DNA of 64,000 nt from an uncultured Roseburia sp. (GTDB taxonomy: Bacteria; Bacillota; Clostridia; Lachnospirales; Lachnospiraceae), in assembly GCA_947647505.1 (NCBI GenBank), contig CANSKO010000006.1, positions 62,001 through 126,000 on the forward strand. The letters are read 5' to 3'. Both the position numbers and the translations under genes were made by a program. Shown here in pieces: positions 27,390-36,392 of this stretch (its first letter is position 1; the number at the start of each line of letters is the position of its first letter). The notes beneath the pieces are model-generated. The model was not told the origin of the DNA. It made no database searches and saw nothing but the letters and a program-made list of their open reading frames with translations.

Positions 27390-27785
27390 ATGAGAGAAAA
27401 AATACAAAAGTTTATGGTTGGAAGGTACGGATTTGACAATCTTTCCAGAGTTTGCCTGACGGTTACGGTAGTTTTGATGATTGCATCTATGCTTCTGAGA
27501 AGTCAGAGCCTTTATCTGCTCGGGATTTTTGTGCTGGCATACTGTTATTACAGGGCTTTTTCGCGCAATATTGCGAAGCGTCAGCGGGAGAGGGAGGCGT
27601 TTGGCAGAATCCGCAGTCAGGGCGCATTGAGGTGGCACAGATGGAAAGCGCGACAGGAGCAGAAAAAGCTGTACCGTTTTTTCACCTGTCCGCAGTGCAG
27701 ACAGAACGTGCGCGTGCCGCGTGGAAAAGGAAAAATCTGCATTACCTGTCCGAAATGCCGGTCGGAATTTATCAGAAAAAGTTAG
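27390..27785 (+). CDS. Membrane protein with C-terminal zinc ribbon
   Basis: A 131-aa protein with two hydrophobic helices (about 20-35 and 40-58), a basic Arg/Gln/Lys segment, and a C-terminal zinc ribbon of two CPxC knuckles (FTCPQCRQNVRVPRGKG and ITCPKCRSEF). The ribbon faces the cytoplasm if the basic stretch does. It heads a three-gene operon with a DUF5685 protein and a DnaJ protein. Function unknown; similar small zinc-ribbon membrane proteins are frequent in Lachnospiraceae. ATG 27390 follows AAGGTG. Confidence 0.75.
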   Translation: MREKIQKFMVGRYGFDNLSRVCLTVTVVLMIASMLLRSQSLYLLGIFVLAYCYYRAFSRNIAKRQREREAFGRIRSQGALRWHRWKARQEQKKLYRFFTCPQCRQNVRVPRGKGKICITCPKCRSEFIRKS

Positions 27786-27795
27786 GACGAATCGT

Positions 27796-28671
27796 ATGTT
27801 TGGATATATCAATGTCAACCGGAAAGGGTTAAGCAAAGAAGGCGAAGCGGCGTATCAGGCATATTATTGCGGGTTGTGCCGCAAATTAAAGACAAACTGC
27901 GGCGCGAAGGGGCAAATGCTTCTGAATTATGACATGACGTTTCTGATTGTGCTTCTGACCGGTCTGTATGAGCTTCCCCATGAGGCAGTGGAGTTTACGT
28001 GTCCGGTGCATCCGACAAAGAAGCGGATCGCATGGGGGAATGCGGCGACGGCGTATGCGGCGGATATGAATGTTCTGCTGGCCTATCATAATTTTGAAGA
28101 TGACTGGAAGGACGGCAGGGCGTATACAAAGCGGGCGTTTGCAAAGGCTCTTCTGAAAGATTACAGGCGGATTCGGACGGAGTATCCAAGACAGGCTGCG
28201 GCGATAGAGAATTTTATGAAAAAGCTTGCAGAAGCGGAAGCGGCGGGAGAAGAAAATATAGATCTGATTGCCGGACTGACGGGAGAGATGACGAGCGAGA
28301 TTTTTGACTGGAAGCAGGACGAATGGTCGGAAGAGCTGCGCTGCCTGAGCTTTTATCTTGGGAAATTTGTCTATCTGATGGACGCCTACGAAGATCTGGA
28401 AAAAGACAAAAAGAGACAGGAATACAATCCGTTTGCCAAAATGGTCTGTCAACGGGAGGAAGACTTTGAAACGTTTGCCAGACTGCTTTTAACCAGCATG
28501 ATTTCAGAGAGCGCAAAGTCGTTTGAACGTCTGCCGATCCTGCTTCATGCGGATATTTTGCGTAACATTTTGTATTCCGGCGTATGGTCCAAATATGAAT
28601 ATTTGCAGATCAAAAAGAAAAAGCAGCAGGAAAAGAAAGCCAGAGGAAAACAGCATGACAAATCCTTATGA
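27796..28671 (+). CDS. DUF5685 family protein
   Basis: A 291-aa, mostly helical soluble protein that starts [20 protein letters not shown] and continues YYCGLCRKL, the DUF5685 opening. A further Cys in [10 protein letters not shown] may join it in a metal site (inference). An Asp-rich [18 protein letters not shown] block resembles an isoprenoid-synthase-like helix with acidic residues, but that link is weak. It ends in a Lys-rich tail and overlaps the DnaJ gene by 17 bases, so the two are probably made together. Function unknown. Confidence 0.8.
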   Translation: MFGYINVNRKGLSKEGEAAYQAYYCGLCRKLKTNCGAKGQMLLNYDMTFLIVLLTGLYELPHEAVEFTCPVHPTKKRIAWGNAATAYAADMNVLLAYHNFEDDWKDGRAYTKRAFAKALLKDYRRIRTEYPRQAAAIENFMKKLAEAEAAGEENIDLIAGLTGEMTSEIFDWKQDEWSEELRCLSFYLGKFVYLMDAYEDLEKDKKRQEYNPFAKMVCQREEDFETFARLLLTSMISESAKSFERLPILLHADILRNILYSGVWSKYEYLQIKKKKQQEKKARGKQHDKSL

Positions 28672-29266
28672 GGTTTTGGGCGTTGCGCCGGGAGCCAGCG
28701 ACGAAGAAATTAAAAGAGCGTATCGGGCGCTCAGCCGGAAATATCATCCCGATGCAAATGTAAACAACCCGGATAAGGCGGGGGCGGAGGAACGGTTCAA
28801 ACAGGTGCAGCAGGCGTACGACCAGATTATGAAGGAAAAGCAGCAGGGCTACAGCTACGGCGGGAGCCGCGCGTATGGGGCCCATGCTTCCGGGAGCGGC
28901 AACGATTCGACGGTATTGCAGGCGGCGGCCAATTATATTGCAAACCGCCATTTTGCAGAAGCGCTGCATGCACTGCAATCCATTTCGGAGGAAGAGCGGG
29001 GCGCGCGCTGGTATTATTACGGGGCGATGGCCCATGCGGGAACGGGTAATAATATGACGGCCAGAGAATATATTGGAAGAGCGGTTGCTCTGGAGCCGAG
29101 CAATCTGGAATATCGACAGTTTCAGCAGCATCTGGATTTTGGAGGAGCCTGGTATCAGCGCATGGGGCAGGGCTATGAGCGGCCGTATGCCGGCAGCGGG
29201 AGCTGGTGTCTCAGCATGCTGTTTTTAAATATGCTTTGCCAGTGGTGCTGCTGCAGACCGTGCTAG
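28655..29266 (+). CDS. J-domain protein with TPR-like part and Cys-rich tail
   Basis: A 203-aa protein. Residues 1-65 are a J domain with the HPD motif (KYHPDANVN), so it should stimulate an Hsp70 such as DnaK. There is no G/F-rich region or zinc domain of true DnaJ. Residues about 95-160 look like tetratricopeptide-type helices ([17 protein letters not shown]). The end CQWCCCRPC has five cysteines in nine residues after a hydrophobic stretch, which may bind metal or be lipid-modified (inference). It is the last of three co-transcribed genes. Confidence 0.85.
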   Translation: MTNPYEVLGVAPGASDEEIKRAYRALSRKYHPDANVNNPDKAGAEERFKQVQQAYDQIMKEKQQGYSYGGSRAYGAHASGSGNDSTVLQAAANYIANRHFAEALHALQSISEEERGARWYYYGAMAHAGTGNNMTAREYIGRAVALEPSNLEYRQFQQHLDFGGAWYQRMGQGYERPYAGSGSWCLSMLFLNMLCQWCCCRPC

Positions 29267-29283
29267 CGCCTGCGGATTTCATC

Positions 29284-29310
29284 GGCGTAGTTTGCTACGC
29301 CTCTTTATTT
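29284..29310 (+). terminator. Probable terminator after the DnaJ gene
   Basis: A perfect 7-bp stem GGCGTAG/CTACGCC with a TTTG loop (29284-29301) is followed by TCTTTATTT. The T-run is interrupted, so strength is uncertain. Confidence 0.5.
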
Positions 29311-29367
29311 GATGAGAAACCAGAGGAAAAGCAGGGCGCCAGAGAATAAGATATATGGGGGTTATTC

Positions 29368-32187
29368 ATGAGAGGGTTATTCAGAAATTTGTTTGGCAAA
29401 CGTTCTGCGGCGCATGGCAAAAGACGGGAAACATACGGAAATTACGGTCTGACAGAGCCAGAACGGATGGAGCGGAACGCAGCTGGCGAAGAACGTTTCG
29501 AGGGAGCGCGCGCGGCGGAAGGAGAATTTGCATCAGGAGGGGATGCGCCCTCTGCGATAGAAAATGAGATAGCGGAAGAGCCGTTTGTCACAGAAGTGGG
29601 ATGGAGAGAGAGACGGTCTGCGACGGAAAGCGAAACAGTGGAAGAGCCGCCGGCCATAGAAGGAGAGCCGGCGAAAGAAGCCTCCGCCGCAGAAAGAGAG
29701 CTGACAGAAAGACGATCTGCGACAGAAAAAGAGACGGTGGAAGAGTTACCGATTCGGGAAGCGGAACCGGTGAAAGAATCGACCGATACAGAAGCGAAGC
29801 TGAGAGAGAAGGAATCTGCGACGGAAAGCGAAACGGCAGAAGAGCCGCCGGCCATAGAAGAGGAGACGGCGAAAGAAGCCTCCGCCGCAGAGAGAGAGCT
29901 GACAGAAAGGCGATCTGCGACAGAAAAAGAGACGGTGGAAGAGTTACCGATTCGGGAAGCGGAACCGGTGAAAGAATCGACCGATACAGAAGCGAAGCTG
30001 AGAGAGAAGGAATCTGCGACGGAAAGCGAAACGGCAGAGGAGCCGCCGGCCATAGAAGAGGAGACAGCGAAAACAGGCGGGCGTCTGCTGCATGGGCCGC
30101 AGCGCGGCAAAAAGCTTCAGCCGCTTGACGTGATTGAAGGATATTGGGTTCGGCCGGGATTTTTTAACCGGGACGGGGCTACGGCCACTTCCAACGGCAT
30201 CAGCTTTACGATTCATTCGTCCGGCGCGACGGCATGTACGCTGCTTTTGTTTCGCCCACAGGAAAAGGAGCCTTATGCCAGGCTTACATTTCCGGAATCG
30301 TATCATATTGGCAATACGTATTCCATGCTGGTGTTTGGGTTAAAACTGGAGGAGTTTGAATATGCGTTCCAGCTGGACGGTCCGTATGAGAAGGAGGCCG
30401 GTCTTTTGTTTCATAAAGACCATATTCTGCTCGATCCGTATGCAAGGGCAGTGACCGGACAGCGAAAATGGGGCGAGCGTCCGGAAGGAAACGGCGATTT
30501 TGTCTATCATGCCAGGGTGGTTGAAAATAATTTTGACTGGGGAAACGTCAGGCAGCTGGAGTATCCGCTGGAAGATCTTGTCATTTATGAAATGCACGTT
30601 CGTGGCTTTACGAAAGACGCCTCCTCCGGCGTGTGTGCAAAGGGCACGTATGAAGGACTGCGGGAAAAAATCCCTTATCTGAAAGATCTTGGCGTCAATG
30701 CCGTGGAGCTGATGCCGATTTTTGAATTTGATGAAATGGAAAGCGCAAGGATTGTGGACGGAGAGCAGCTGTACAATTACTGGGGATATAATACGGTCTG
30801 CTTTTTTGCGCCGAATACAGGATATTCTTCGGTGGAGGAACATAACCACGAGGGTGAAGAATTAAAGCGCATGATCTATGAGCTGAAGGAAAATGGGATT
30901 GAAGTCATTCTGGACGTGGTGTTTAATCATACGGCGGAGGGCAATGAACATGGGCCATGCTTTTCTTTTAAAGGAATTGATAACAATATTTATTACATTT
31001 TAACGCCCGACGGCAAGTATTATAATTTCAGCGGCTGCGGCAATGTTTTAAACTGCAATCATCCGGTGACGCGCCGATTTATTGTGGATTGCCTGCGTTA
31101 CTGGGTAACGGAATACCGGGTGGACGGCTTTCGGTTTGACCTTGCGTCGATTTTAACGCGCGATCAGAACGGCGCGCCGATGGCGGAGCCTCCGATTATA
31201 CGGGAAATTGCGTGCGATTCCATTCTTGGAAAGGTGAAGCTGATTGCGGAAGCGTGGGATGCGGCAGGGCTTTATCAGGTGGGGAGCTTTCCGGCGTTTC
31301 GCAGATGGTCGGAGTGGAACGGAAGATATCGGGATGACATGCGGCGCTTTTTAAAAGGTGACGAAGGGATGGCGGGCATTGCGATCAGCCGTATTACCGG
31401 CTCGAAAGATATGTACGGAGGAACGGATCTGGAATATTGCGCCCCGGTCAACTTTCTGACGTGTCATGACGGTTTTACACTGTACGATCTGTATTCGTAC
31501 AACACAAAGCATAATGAAAAAAACGGGTGGAACAATACGGACGGGGACAACAACGGCAACAGCTGGAACTGTGGGGCAGAGGGTGAGACAGATCAGCCGG
31601 AGATTGAAAACCTGCGCCGCCGCATGGTAAAAAATGCGTTTGCAACTTTGATGTGCAGCAGAGGAGCTGCCATGTTTTATGCCGGAGATGAATTCTGCAA
31701 TACGCAGTTTGGCAATAATAATGCCTATTGCCAGGATAATCCGGTTTCCTGGCTGGACTGGAACAGGCTGACGGAATATAGGGAAATCCATGATTTCTTC
31801 CGCTATATGATTGCATTTCGCAAAAAGCATGCGATTCTTCGAAAATCCACAAAGCCGGCGGCGTGCGGCCTTCCGGCGATCAGCATTCACAACGGTTATC
31901 CCTGGAACAGCGGGACGGATTTTACAAGCAAGCTGATCGGCGTAATGTATGCGGGGCGAAATGAATCGGATACAAGGGACGATATTGTATTTTATGGAAT
32001 GAATGCGTATTGGGAGCCGCTTAAGATTCAGCTTCCGAAGCTTCCGGAAGGCATGCGGTGGAGGGTATGCGTCAACACGCATCTGGAATATGAAGATCAT
32101 AAAAATATGGAAGAACAGACGGAATTTAATTTTGGCAGCGAGCTGAAAATACCGCCGCGCACCGTCGTCGTTTTAGAGTGTATCTGA
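29368..32187 (+). CDS. glgX: GlgX-type glycogen debranching enzyme with acidic repeat N-terminus
   Basis: A 939-aa GH13 enzyme that cuts alpha-1,6 branches of glycogen or starch. Residues about 255-350 are a CBM48/isoamylase N-domain (PGFFNRDGATATSNGISF). The barrel has the GH13 motifs DVVFNHT, VDGFRFDLAS (nucleophile Asp), LIAEAWD (acid/base Glu) and TCHDGFTL. Residues about 60-235 are unusual: an acidic Glu/Thr/Ala-rich segment with two near-identical 66-residue units. No signal peptide is present, so the repeats sit on a cytoplasmic enzyme. The start follows GGGG about seven bases upstream; the N-terminal MRGLFRNLFGKR is basic and amphipathic. The debranching call is firm; glgX versus another isoamylase-type name is less so. 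Confidence 0.85.
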   Translation: MRGLFRNLFGKRSAAHGKRRETYGNYGLTEPERMERNAAGEERFEGARAAEGEFASGGDAPSAIENEIAEEPFVTEVGWRERRSATESETVEEPPAIEGEPAKEASAAERELTERRSATEKETVEELPIREAEPVKESTDTEAKLREKESATESETAEEPPAIEEETAKEASAAERELTERRSATEKETVEELPIREAEPVKESTDTEAKLREKESATESETAEEPPAIEEETAKTGGRLLHGPQRGKKLQPLDVIEGYWVRPGFFNRDGATATSNGISFTIHSSGATACTLLLFRPQEKEPYARLTFPESYHIGNTYSMLVFGLKLEEFEYAFQLDGPYEKEAGLLFHKDHILLDPYARAVTGQRKWGERPEGNGDFVYHARVVENNFDWGNVRQLEYPLEDLVIYEMHVRGFTKDASSGVCAKGTYEGLREKIPYLKDLGVNAVELMPIFEFDEMESARIVDGEQLYNYWGYNTVCFFAPNTGYSSVEEHNHEGEELKRMIYELKENGIEVILDVVFNHTAEGNEHGPCFSFKGIDNNIYYILTPDGKYYNFSGCGNVLNCNHPVTRRFIVDCLRYWVTEYRVDGFRFDLASILTRDQNGAPMAEPPIIREIACDSILGKVKLIAEAWDAAGLYQVGSFPAFRRWSEWNGRYRDDMRRFLKGDEGMAGIAISRITGSKDMYGGTDLEYCAPVNFLTCHDGFTLYDLYSYNTKHNEKNGWNNTDGDNNGNSWNCGAEGETDQPEIENLRRRMVKNAFATLMCSRGAAMFYAGDEFCNTQFGNNNAYCQDNPVSWLDWNRLTEYREIHDFFRYMIAFRKKHAILRKSTKPAACGLPAISIHNGYPWNSGTDFTSKLIGVMYAGRNESDTRDDIVFYGMNAYWEPLKIQLPKLPEGMRWRVCVNTHLEYEDHKNMEEQTEFNFGSELKIPPRTVVVLECI
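29671..30066 (+). repeat. Two 198-bp tandem repeats inside glgX
   Basis: Units 29671-29868 and 29869-30066 differ at only a few bases and keep the frame. A third, partial and more diverged copy precedes them (about 29608-29670). Each unit encodes 66 residues with about one third Glu. The low divergence means recent duplication; copy number is likely to vary among strains. Confidence 0.93.
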
Positions 32188-32188
32188 A

Positions 32189-32216
32189 GCGGAGGGCTTA
32201 CAGCCCCCGCTTTTTT
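32189..32216 (+). terminator. Terminator of glgX, overlapping the convergent permease gene
   Basis: GCGGAGGGCT (32189-32198) pairs with AGCCCCCGC (32202-32210) with a bulge, followed by TTTTTT. It includes the stop codon of the minus-strand permease gene, so the two convergent genes share the hairpin. Confidence 0.75.
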
Positions 32217-32968
32217 CTTACGCGATTTTCTGCGAGCGTAAAAACGCCTTTGTCAATGACAATGCCGATCAGAATGATGACCAGTATCACGGTCATGACC
32301 TGATTGATATCCGCCAGGTCCCGACCGACCATCAGCGTGTAGCCAAGTCCCATGGAAGATGACATGACCTCGCCGGACATCAGGGCGCGCCAGGCAAATG
32401 ACCAGCCCTGCTTTAAGCCGGAGAGGAAATTGGGAAGCGCGGCGGGGAAAATGACGCGCCGGTACAGCTGAATCGAATCGACGCCCATCGTCCGGGCGGC
32501 TTTGATATAAATGGGAGGCACGTTTCGAACGCAGCTTTCGATGGATAAGGCGATGCCAAACGCGGAGCCCATGACGACGACAAAGAGAATGGCCTGCTCT
32601 GTCAGGCCAAACCAGAGGATGGCAAACGGAACCCAGCAGATGCTTGGAAGCGTCTGAATGCCGAGGATCAGAGGCTTTAAGTTGCGCGCCAGATAATCGG
32701 AATGCGTAATGCAGACGCCAAGCAAAATGCCGGTCAGCGCTGCAAGCAAAAAACCGGTCAGCACGCGAAAGAGGCTGCCGCATACGGCAGAGAGAAGCGT
32801 TCCGTTTTCAAGCAGCAGGAGAAAGCAGCGCACAACGCCCGCGGGATTTGGAACGGCGTAGGGCTTGATCCAGCCAAACCAGTCGCAGGCAGCCATATAG
32901 AGAAGCTGCCACAGCAGGAGGAGACCAAAGAGAAAGCAAAGGTTTCCCGTGATTTTTTTCCACTTCAT
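32198..32968 (-). CDS. NitT/TauT-type ABC importer permease
   Basis: A 256-aa membrane subunit of the SsuC/TauC family. It has about six helices and the cytoplasmic coupling loop KAARTMGVDSIQLYRRVIFP, followed by ALPNFLSGLKQGWSFAWRA. The gene overlaps the ATPase by ATGA. Relatives import nitrate, sulfonates, taurine or thiamine precursors. No substrate-linked enzyme is nearby. Confidence 0.9.
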   Translation of the reverse strand: MKWKKITGNLCFLFGLLLLWQLLYMAACDWFGWIKPYAVPNPAGVVRCFLLLLENGTLLSAVCGSLFRVLTGFLLAALTGILLGVCITHSDYLARNLKPLILGIQTLPSICWVPFAILWFGLTEQAILFVVVMGSAFGIALSIESCVRNVPPIYIKAARTMGVDSIQLYRRVIFPAALPNFLSGLKQGWSFAWRALMSGEVMSSSMGLGYTLMVGRDLADINQVMTVILVIILIGIVIDKGVFTLAENRVRKKRGL

Positions 32969-33753
32969 GGCAAAGTCCCCTTTCCACTGTCAAATTCTTC
33001 CGCGGCGCTTTCCCGCGCGCTCAGTTGTACCTGTGAGAGGATATTTTTGCGGAGCGCGATAAAGGCGGCGTCTTCAATGTCACGCGGGCGGCGCAGGGGA
33101 ATGGGGACGATTTCTTTGATCCGTCCCGGATTTTCCGCCATAATGACGACGCGGTCCGCAAAATAGACGGCCTCTTCCACGCTGTGCGTAACATAGAGAA
33201 TCGTTTTTTTCTGATCTTCCCAGATGCGTTCCAGTTCTGCGCGCAGAATATGAATCGTCTGCTTGTCCAGAGCGGAAAACGGCTCGTCCATCAAAAGCAG
33301 CTTTGCATCCAGCGCAAGCGCTCTTGCCAGCGCGGTGCGCTGCTGCATGCCGCCTGAAATCTGATGGATGGGGTAATTTCTGTATTGCCAGAGCTTTACC
33401 ATTTTCAGATACGTTTCCGCTGTTTTTTGCTGCCGTTCTCTGGAATATCCTGCGGCGGACAGCCCAAACATGACATTTTCCATCACGTTTAGCCAGGGGA
33501 ACAGCGCGGCCTGCTGAAACATGACGACGCGGTCTGCGCCCGGACGCGTCACGCGTCTGCCGTCCAGAATAATTTCGCCGGAAGTCGGCGTATCCAGTCC
33601 GGCAGCCAGATTTAAAAGCGTAGATTTTCCACAGCCGGATGGCCCGACGATACAGATAAACTCCCCTTTTTCCATTTCAAGCGAGAGATTGTTCAGCGTT
33701 TCTTTTCCCGTTTCGGTAAAAAGCTTACTGACCTGATTCATCATAAAATACAT
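32965..33753 (-). CDS. NitT/TauT-type ABC importer ATPase
   Basis: A 262-aa ATPase of the SsuB/TauB family: Walker A GPSGCGKST, Q-loop MFQQAALFPWLN, signature ISGGMQQRTALARALA, Walker B LLLMDEPFSALD, and YVTHSVEEAVYFADR. Its ATG at 33753 lies 29 bases inside the binding-protein gene after GGAGG, which points to coupled translation. Confidence 0.92.
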   Translation of the reverse strand: MYFMMNQVSKLFTETGKETLNNLSLEMEKGEFICIVGPSGCGKSTLLNLAAGLDTPTSGEIILDGRRVTRPGADRVVMFQQAALFPWLNVMENVMFGLSAAGYSRERQQKTAETYLKMVKLWQYRNYPIHQISGGMQQRTALARALALDAKLLLMDEPFSALDKQTIHILRAELERIWEDQKKTILYVTHSVEEAVYFADRVVIMAENPGRIKEIVPIPLRRPRDIEDAAFIALRKNILSQVQLSARESAAEEFDSGKGTLP

Positions 33754-34714
33754 CGTTTTCCTCCGGTACTTTGCCGGTAAAGCCTTCTTCTTTGCTCAGG
33801 GAGGCAAAGTACATAATCGCTTCTTTGTTCAGTGCGTCGGTTGCCTTTATGCGGGTAAACGCGCGCTCGATGAGCGCAGCGTCCAAAGCCTTGCCGGTAG
33901 CCGTTTGAATCTCTTCATTGACGATCGTCTGCGCGTCTTCTTCCTCTTCGTTGATAAAATCCGTAGCGTCTTTGTGCATGGAGAGAAAATCGGAGACGAG
34001 ATCCGGATGCTGTTTGATAAAATCGCTGCTTGCAACGACAAGCGCGGAAGGATATTCCCCGTTTAAAAACAGTTCATCGTAGTCCAGCAAAATCTTTGCG
34101 CCGCCGTTTTCCTCCATTACGCTGCCCCATGGCTCCGGCACGACGGCGGCGTCGATGCTTTTATTGTCCATCAGATTTACAATGTCTGCGTTGGAGCTTG
34201 CGCGTATTGTTACGTCGCCGCCCTGGTCGGTCGGCTTTTGTCCATGTTCGCGCAGCAGAGAAAGCAGACACAGATGCTGCGTATTGCCAAGCTGCGGCAC
34301 GGCGACCTTTTTATCGGACAAGTCAGAAACGGATGCGATGCCGGAATCCGTGCGTATCAGGAATACGGCCCCCGCGTTTGTGGCATTGGAGATGATTTTC
34401 ACGTCGCCGCCTGATTTGACATTGGCATTGATTGCGGGGCCCGGACCCATATAGCCAATGTCGATTTCTCCGGCAAACAGAGCTTCGATTTCTGCCGGTC
34501 CCGCGTTAAAAGAAGTCCAGGACACATTGCAGCGGTCTCCCCAGAATGCTTCCGGCGTCTTTTCATGCTTTAAAATCAGCGCCTGAGGATGGATGATATT
34601 TGGAAAGTAGCCGATGCGCACCTGCGTTTTGCCGGAGCCTTCGGGAGAAGCGCCGCAGGCGGAAACGAAAAGCAGCGGAAGAAGACAAAGGGATGCAATA
34701 GCTTTTTTTATCAT
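33725..34714 (-). CDS. NitT/TauT-type substrate-binding lipoprotein
   Basis: A 329-aa lipoprotein with lipobox LLFVSACG (Cys about 18), then a SsuA/NMT1-type binding fold: IGYFPNIIHPQALIL, FNAGPAEIEALFAGEIDIGYMGPGP (read as two adjoining parts) and AAVVPEPWGSV. It captures a small anion or sulfonate outside the cell and hands it to the permease. The start at 34714 follows AAGGAGG. It heads the three-gene operon. Sequence alone does not fix the ligand. Confidence 0.88.
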   Translation of the reverse strand: MIKKAIASLCLLPLLFVSACGASPEGSGKTQVRIGYFPNIIHPQALILKHEKTPEAFWGDRCNVSWTSFNAGPAEIEALFAGEIDIGYMGPGPAINANVKSGGDVKIISNATNAGAVFLIRTDSGIASVSDLSDKKVAVPQLGNTQHLCLLSLLREHGQKPTDQGGDVTIRASSNADIVNLMDNKSIDAAVVPEPWGSVMEENGGAKILLDYDELFLNGEYPSALVVASSDFIKQHPDLVSDFLSMHKDATDFINEEEEDAQTIVNEEIQTATGKALDAALIERAFTRIKATDALNKEAIMYFASLSKEEGFTGKVPEENDVFYDESGQ

Positions 34715-34817
34715 AGGACACCTCCTTGCTGTAGCATTTCCTTTTTCTGCGCATTTTATTCCATTTCCGTTTTGCGCGGGCGCGCGTATGCTGGCGACAG
34801 GGCTTTGCCTGAAGAAC

Positions 34818-34847
34818 AAAAAACCGCCGCAGAAATGTCTGCGGCGG
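34818..34847 (-). terminator. Terminator of pyrBI
   Basis: A perfect 10-bp stem CCGCCGCAGA/TCTGCGGCGG with a four-base loop is followed by six T residues on the minus strand, 10 bases after the pyrI stop codon. Confidence 0.92.
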
Positions 34848-34857
34848 GACCGTCTGC

Positions 34858-35301
34858 TTAACGAAGGATGCGGCGTTTATTTTTCTGTCGCTCTTCGCAG
34901 TACTTGCAGCGGTAGACTTCTTTTTCTTCATCGGTCAGGATAAAAATCTGATCCAGCTCCTGCTCAATGGAAGTAATGCATCTTGGATTTTTGCATTGAA
35001 TGACATTTACGACCTGCTTGGGGAGGTGGAGCTTTTTTTTCTCGACAATCCGGTTGTCCTTTATGACGTTGACGGTAATGTTGTGGTCAATAAAGCCGAG
35101 AATGTCAAGATCGAGCATATCGACCGGACATTCTACCTTAATCATGTCTTTTTTGCCCATTTTATTGCTTCTGGCGTTTTTGATGATGGCAACCTGGCAG
35201 TCCAGCCGGTCCAGCTTTAAGTCGTTGTAAATTGACATGCTCATGCCCGCCCGGATATGGTCCAGTACAAAGCCTTCGCAGATTCCGCTGATATTTAACA
35301 T
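34858..35301 (-). CDS. pyrI: Aspartate carbamoyltransferase regulatory chain PyrI
   Basis: A 147-aa regulatory subunit that binds nucleotides and tunes PyrB. The C-terminal zinc site has four cysteines in CKNPRC and CKYC. The ribosome site GGAGGTAG is formed by the last codons and stop of pyrB, so pyrI translation depends on PyrB being finished. That keeps the chains in proportion. Confidence 0.95.
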   Translation of the reverse strand: MLNISGICEGFVLDHIRAGMSMSIYNDLKLDRLDCQVAIIKNARSNKMGKKDMIKVECPVDMLDLDILGFIDHNITVNVIKDNRIVEKKKLHLPKQVVNVIQCKNPRCITSIEQELDQIFILTDEEKEVYRCKYCEERQKNKRRILR

Positions 35302-35304
35302 AAG

Positions 35305-36219
35305 CTACCTCCATTTCAACAATGTAAGAATCAATGCCATGCGGACGTATACGCCGTACTGCGCCTGTTTGAAATATACGGCGCGCGGATCGTCGTCTAC
35401 CTCCACCGATATTTCATTGACGCGGGGCAGGGGATGTAAAATCAGCATGTCTTTTTTCGCAAGCGTCAGCCTGTCCCTTGTCAGAATATAAAAGTCCTTC
35501 ATGCGGACGTAGTCTTCTTCATTAAAAAAGCGCTCTTTCTGGACGCGCGTCATGTAAAGGATATCAAGCGCCGGCAGCGCGTCTTCCAGGCGTTCCAGCT
35601 CTTCATATGGAACGGCATTTTTTTTCAATACGTCCTCCCGGATATAGCCGGGGATGCGCAGCTCTTCCGGAGAAATCAAAACGAAGCGAACGCCCGGATA
35701 GCGGATCAGCGCGTGAATCAGGGAGTGTACGGTGCGCCCGAATTTCAGATCGCCGCACAGACCGATTGTGAGATGGTCGAGCTTTCCCTTCAGGGAATAG
35801 ATCGTTAAAAGATCGGTAAGCGTCTGCGTGGGGTGCTGGTGGCCGCCGTCGCCGGCGTTGATTACGGGAATAGAAGATTTGGAAGAAGCGACAAGGGCCG
35901 CGCCCTCTTTGGGGTGACGGATGGCACAGATGTCTGCATAACAGGAAATAACGCGGATCGTATCGGAAACGCTTTCGCCTTTGGCGGCGGAACTGCTGTC
36001 TGCGCTGGCAAAGCCAAGTATCGATCCGCCCAGATTCAGCATTGCGGATTCAAAGCTGAGCCGCGTTCGGGTGCTTGGTTCGTAAAAGCAGGTTGCCAGC
36101 TTTTTGCCTTCGCAGGCATGAGCATATTTGCCGGGATTGTGTTCCATATCGTTAGCCAGCGCGAGAAGATCATAAAGCTCTTCCACGGAAAGGTCTAACG
36201 GACTCATCAGATGACGCAT
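35305..36219 (-). CDS. pyrB: Aspartate carbamoyltransferase catalytic chain PyrB
   Basis: A 304-aa enzyme that joins carbamoyl phosphate and aspartate in the first committed pyrimidine step. Carbamoyl-phosphate site [11 protein letters not shown], then [11 protein letters not shown] and the aspartate-loop HPLPRVNEI. The ATG at 36219 follows AAAAGGAGGG; upstream in-frame residues are untranslated leader. No PyrR attenuator was seen in the short leader, and the promoter is immediately upstream. Confidence 0.96.
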   Translation of the reverse strand: MRHLMSPLDLSVEELYDLLALANDMEHNPGKYAHACEGKKLATCFYEPSTRTRLSFESAMLNLGGSILGFASADSSSAAKGESVSDTIRVISCYADICAIRHPKEGAALVASSKSSIPVINAGDGGHQHPTQTLTDLLTIYSLKGKLDHLTIGLCGDLKFGRTVHSLIHALIRYPGVRFVLISPEELRIPGYIREDVLKKNAVPYEELERLEDALPALDILYMTRVQKERFFNEEDYVRMKDFYILTRDRLTLAKKDMLILHPLPRVNEISVEVDDDPRAVYFKQAQYGVYVRMALILTLLKWR

Positions 36220-36258
36220 AAAAGCCCTCCTTTTGGTTATCGTTTGGGAATTTTTACT

Positions 36259-36287
36259 ATCATATAACGGATGGGGGAAAATTTCAA
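36259..36287 (-). promoter_or_regulatory. Promoter of pyrBI
   Basis: On the minus strand TTGAAA (36287-36282) and TATGAT (36264-36259) are 17 bp apart. The transcript would start near 36252 and leave a leader of about 33 bases, too short for an attenuator. Confidence 0.8.
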
Positions 36288-36324
36288 GTGCGGATTCTGT
36301 TTTGTAAACATGGAGAGCATTTGC

Positions 36325-36353
36325 TTTACACTGCAAATTTCTTTTGCTATAAT
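36325..36353 (+). promoter_or_regulatory. Promoter of the GH89 operon
   Basis: TTTACA (36325-36330), 17 bp, perfect TATAAT (36348-36353) with extended TGC. It diverges from the pyrBI promoter with under 40 bp between them. Confidence 0.85.
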
Positions 36354-36392
36354 AAAAAGAATACAATGCGGCACAGAGAAAGGAGAAGGAGA

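Noticed and set aside
29601-30128. Plus-strand 175-codon frame in the glgX repeats
   Set aside because: It is the shifted frame of the 198-bp repeats; the repeats keep both frames open by being a multiple of three.
36240-36392. PyrR-type attenuator or other leader RNA before pyrB or the GH89 gene
   Set aside because: Both leaders are only about 33 bases, with no hairpin plus T-run.
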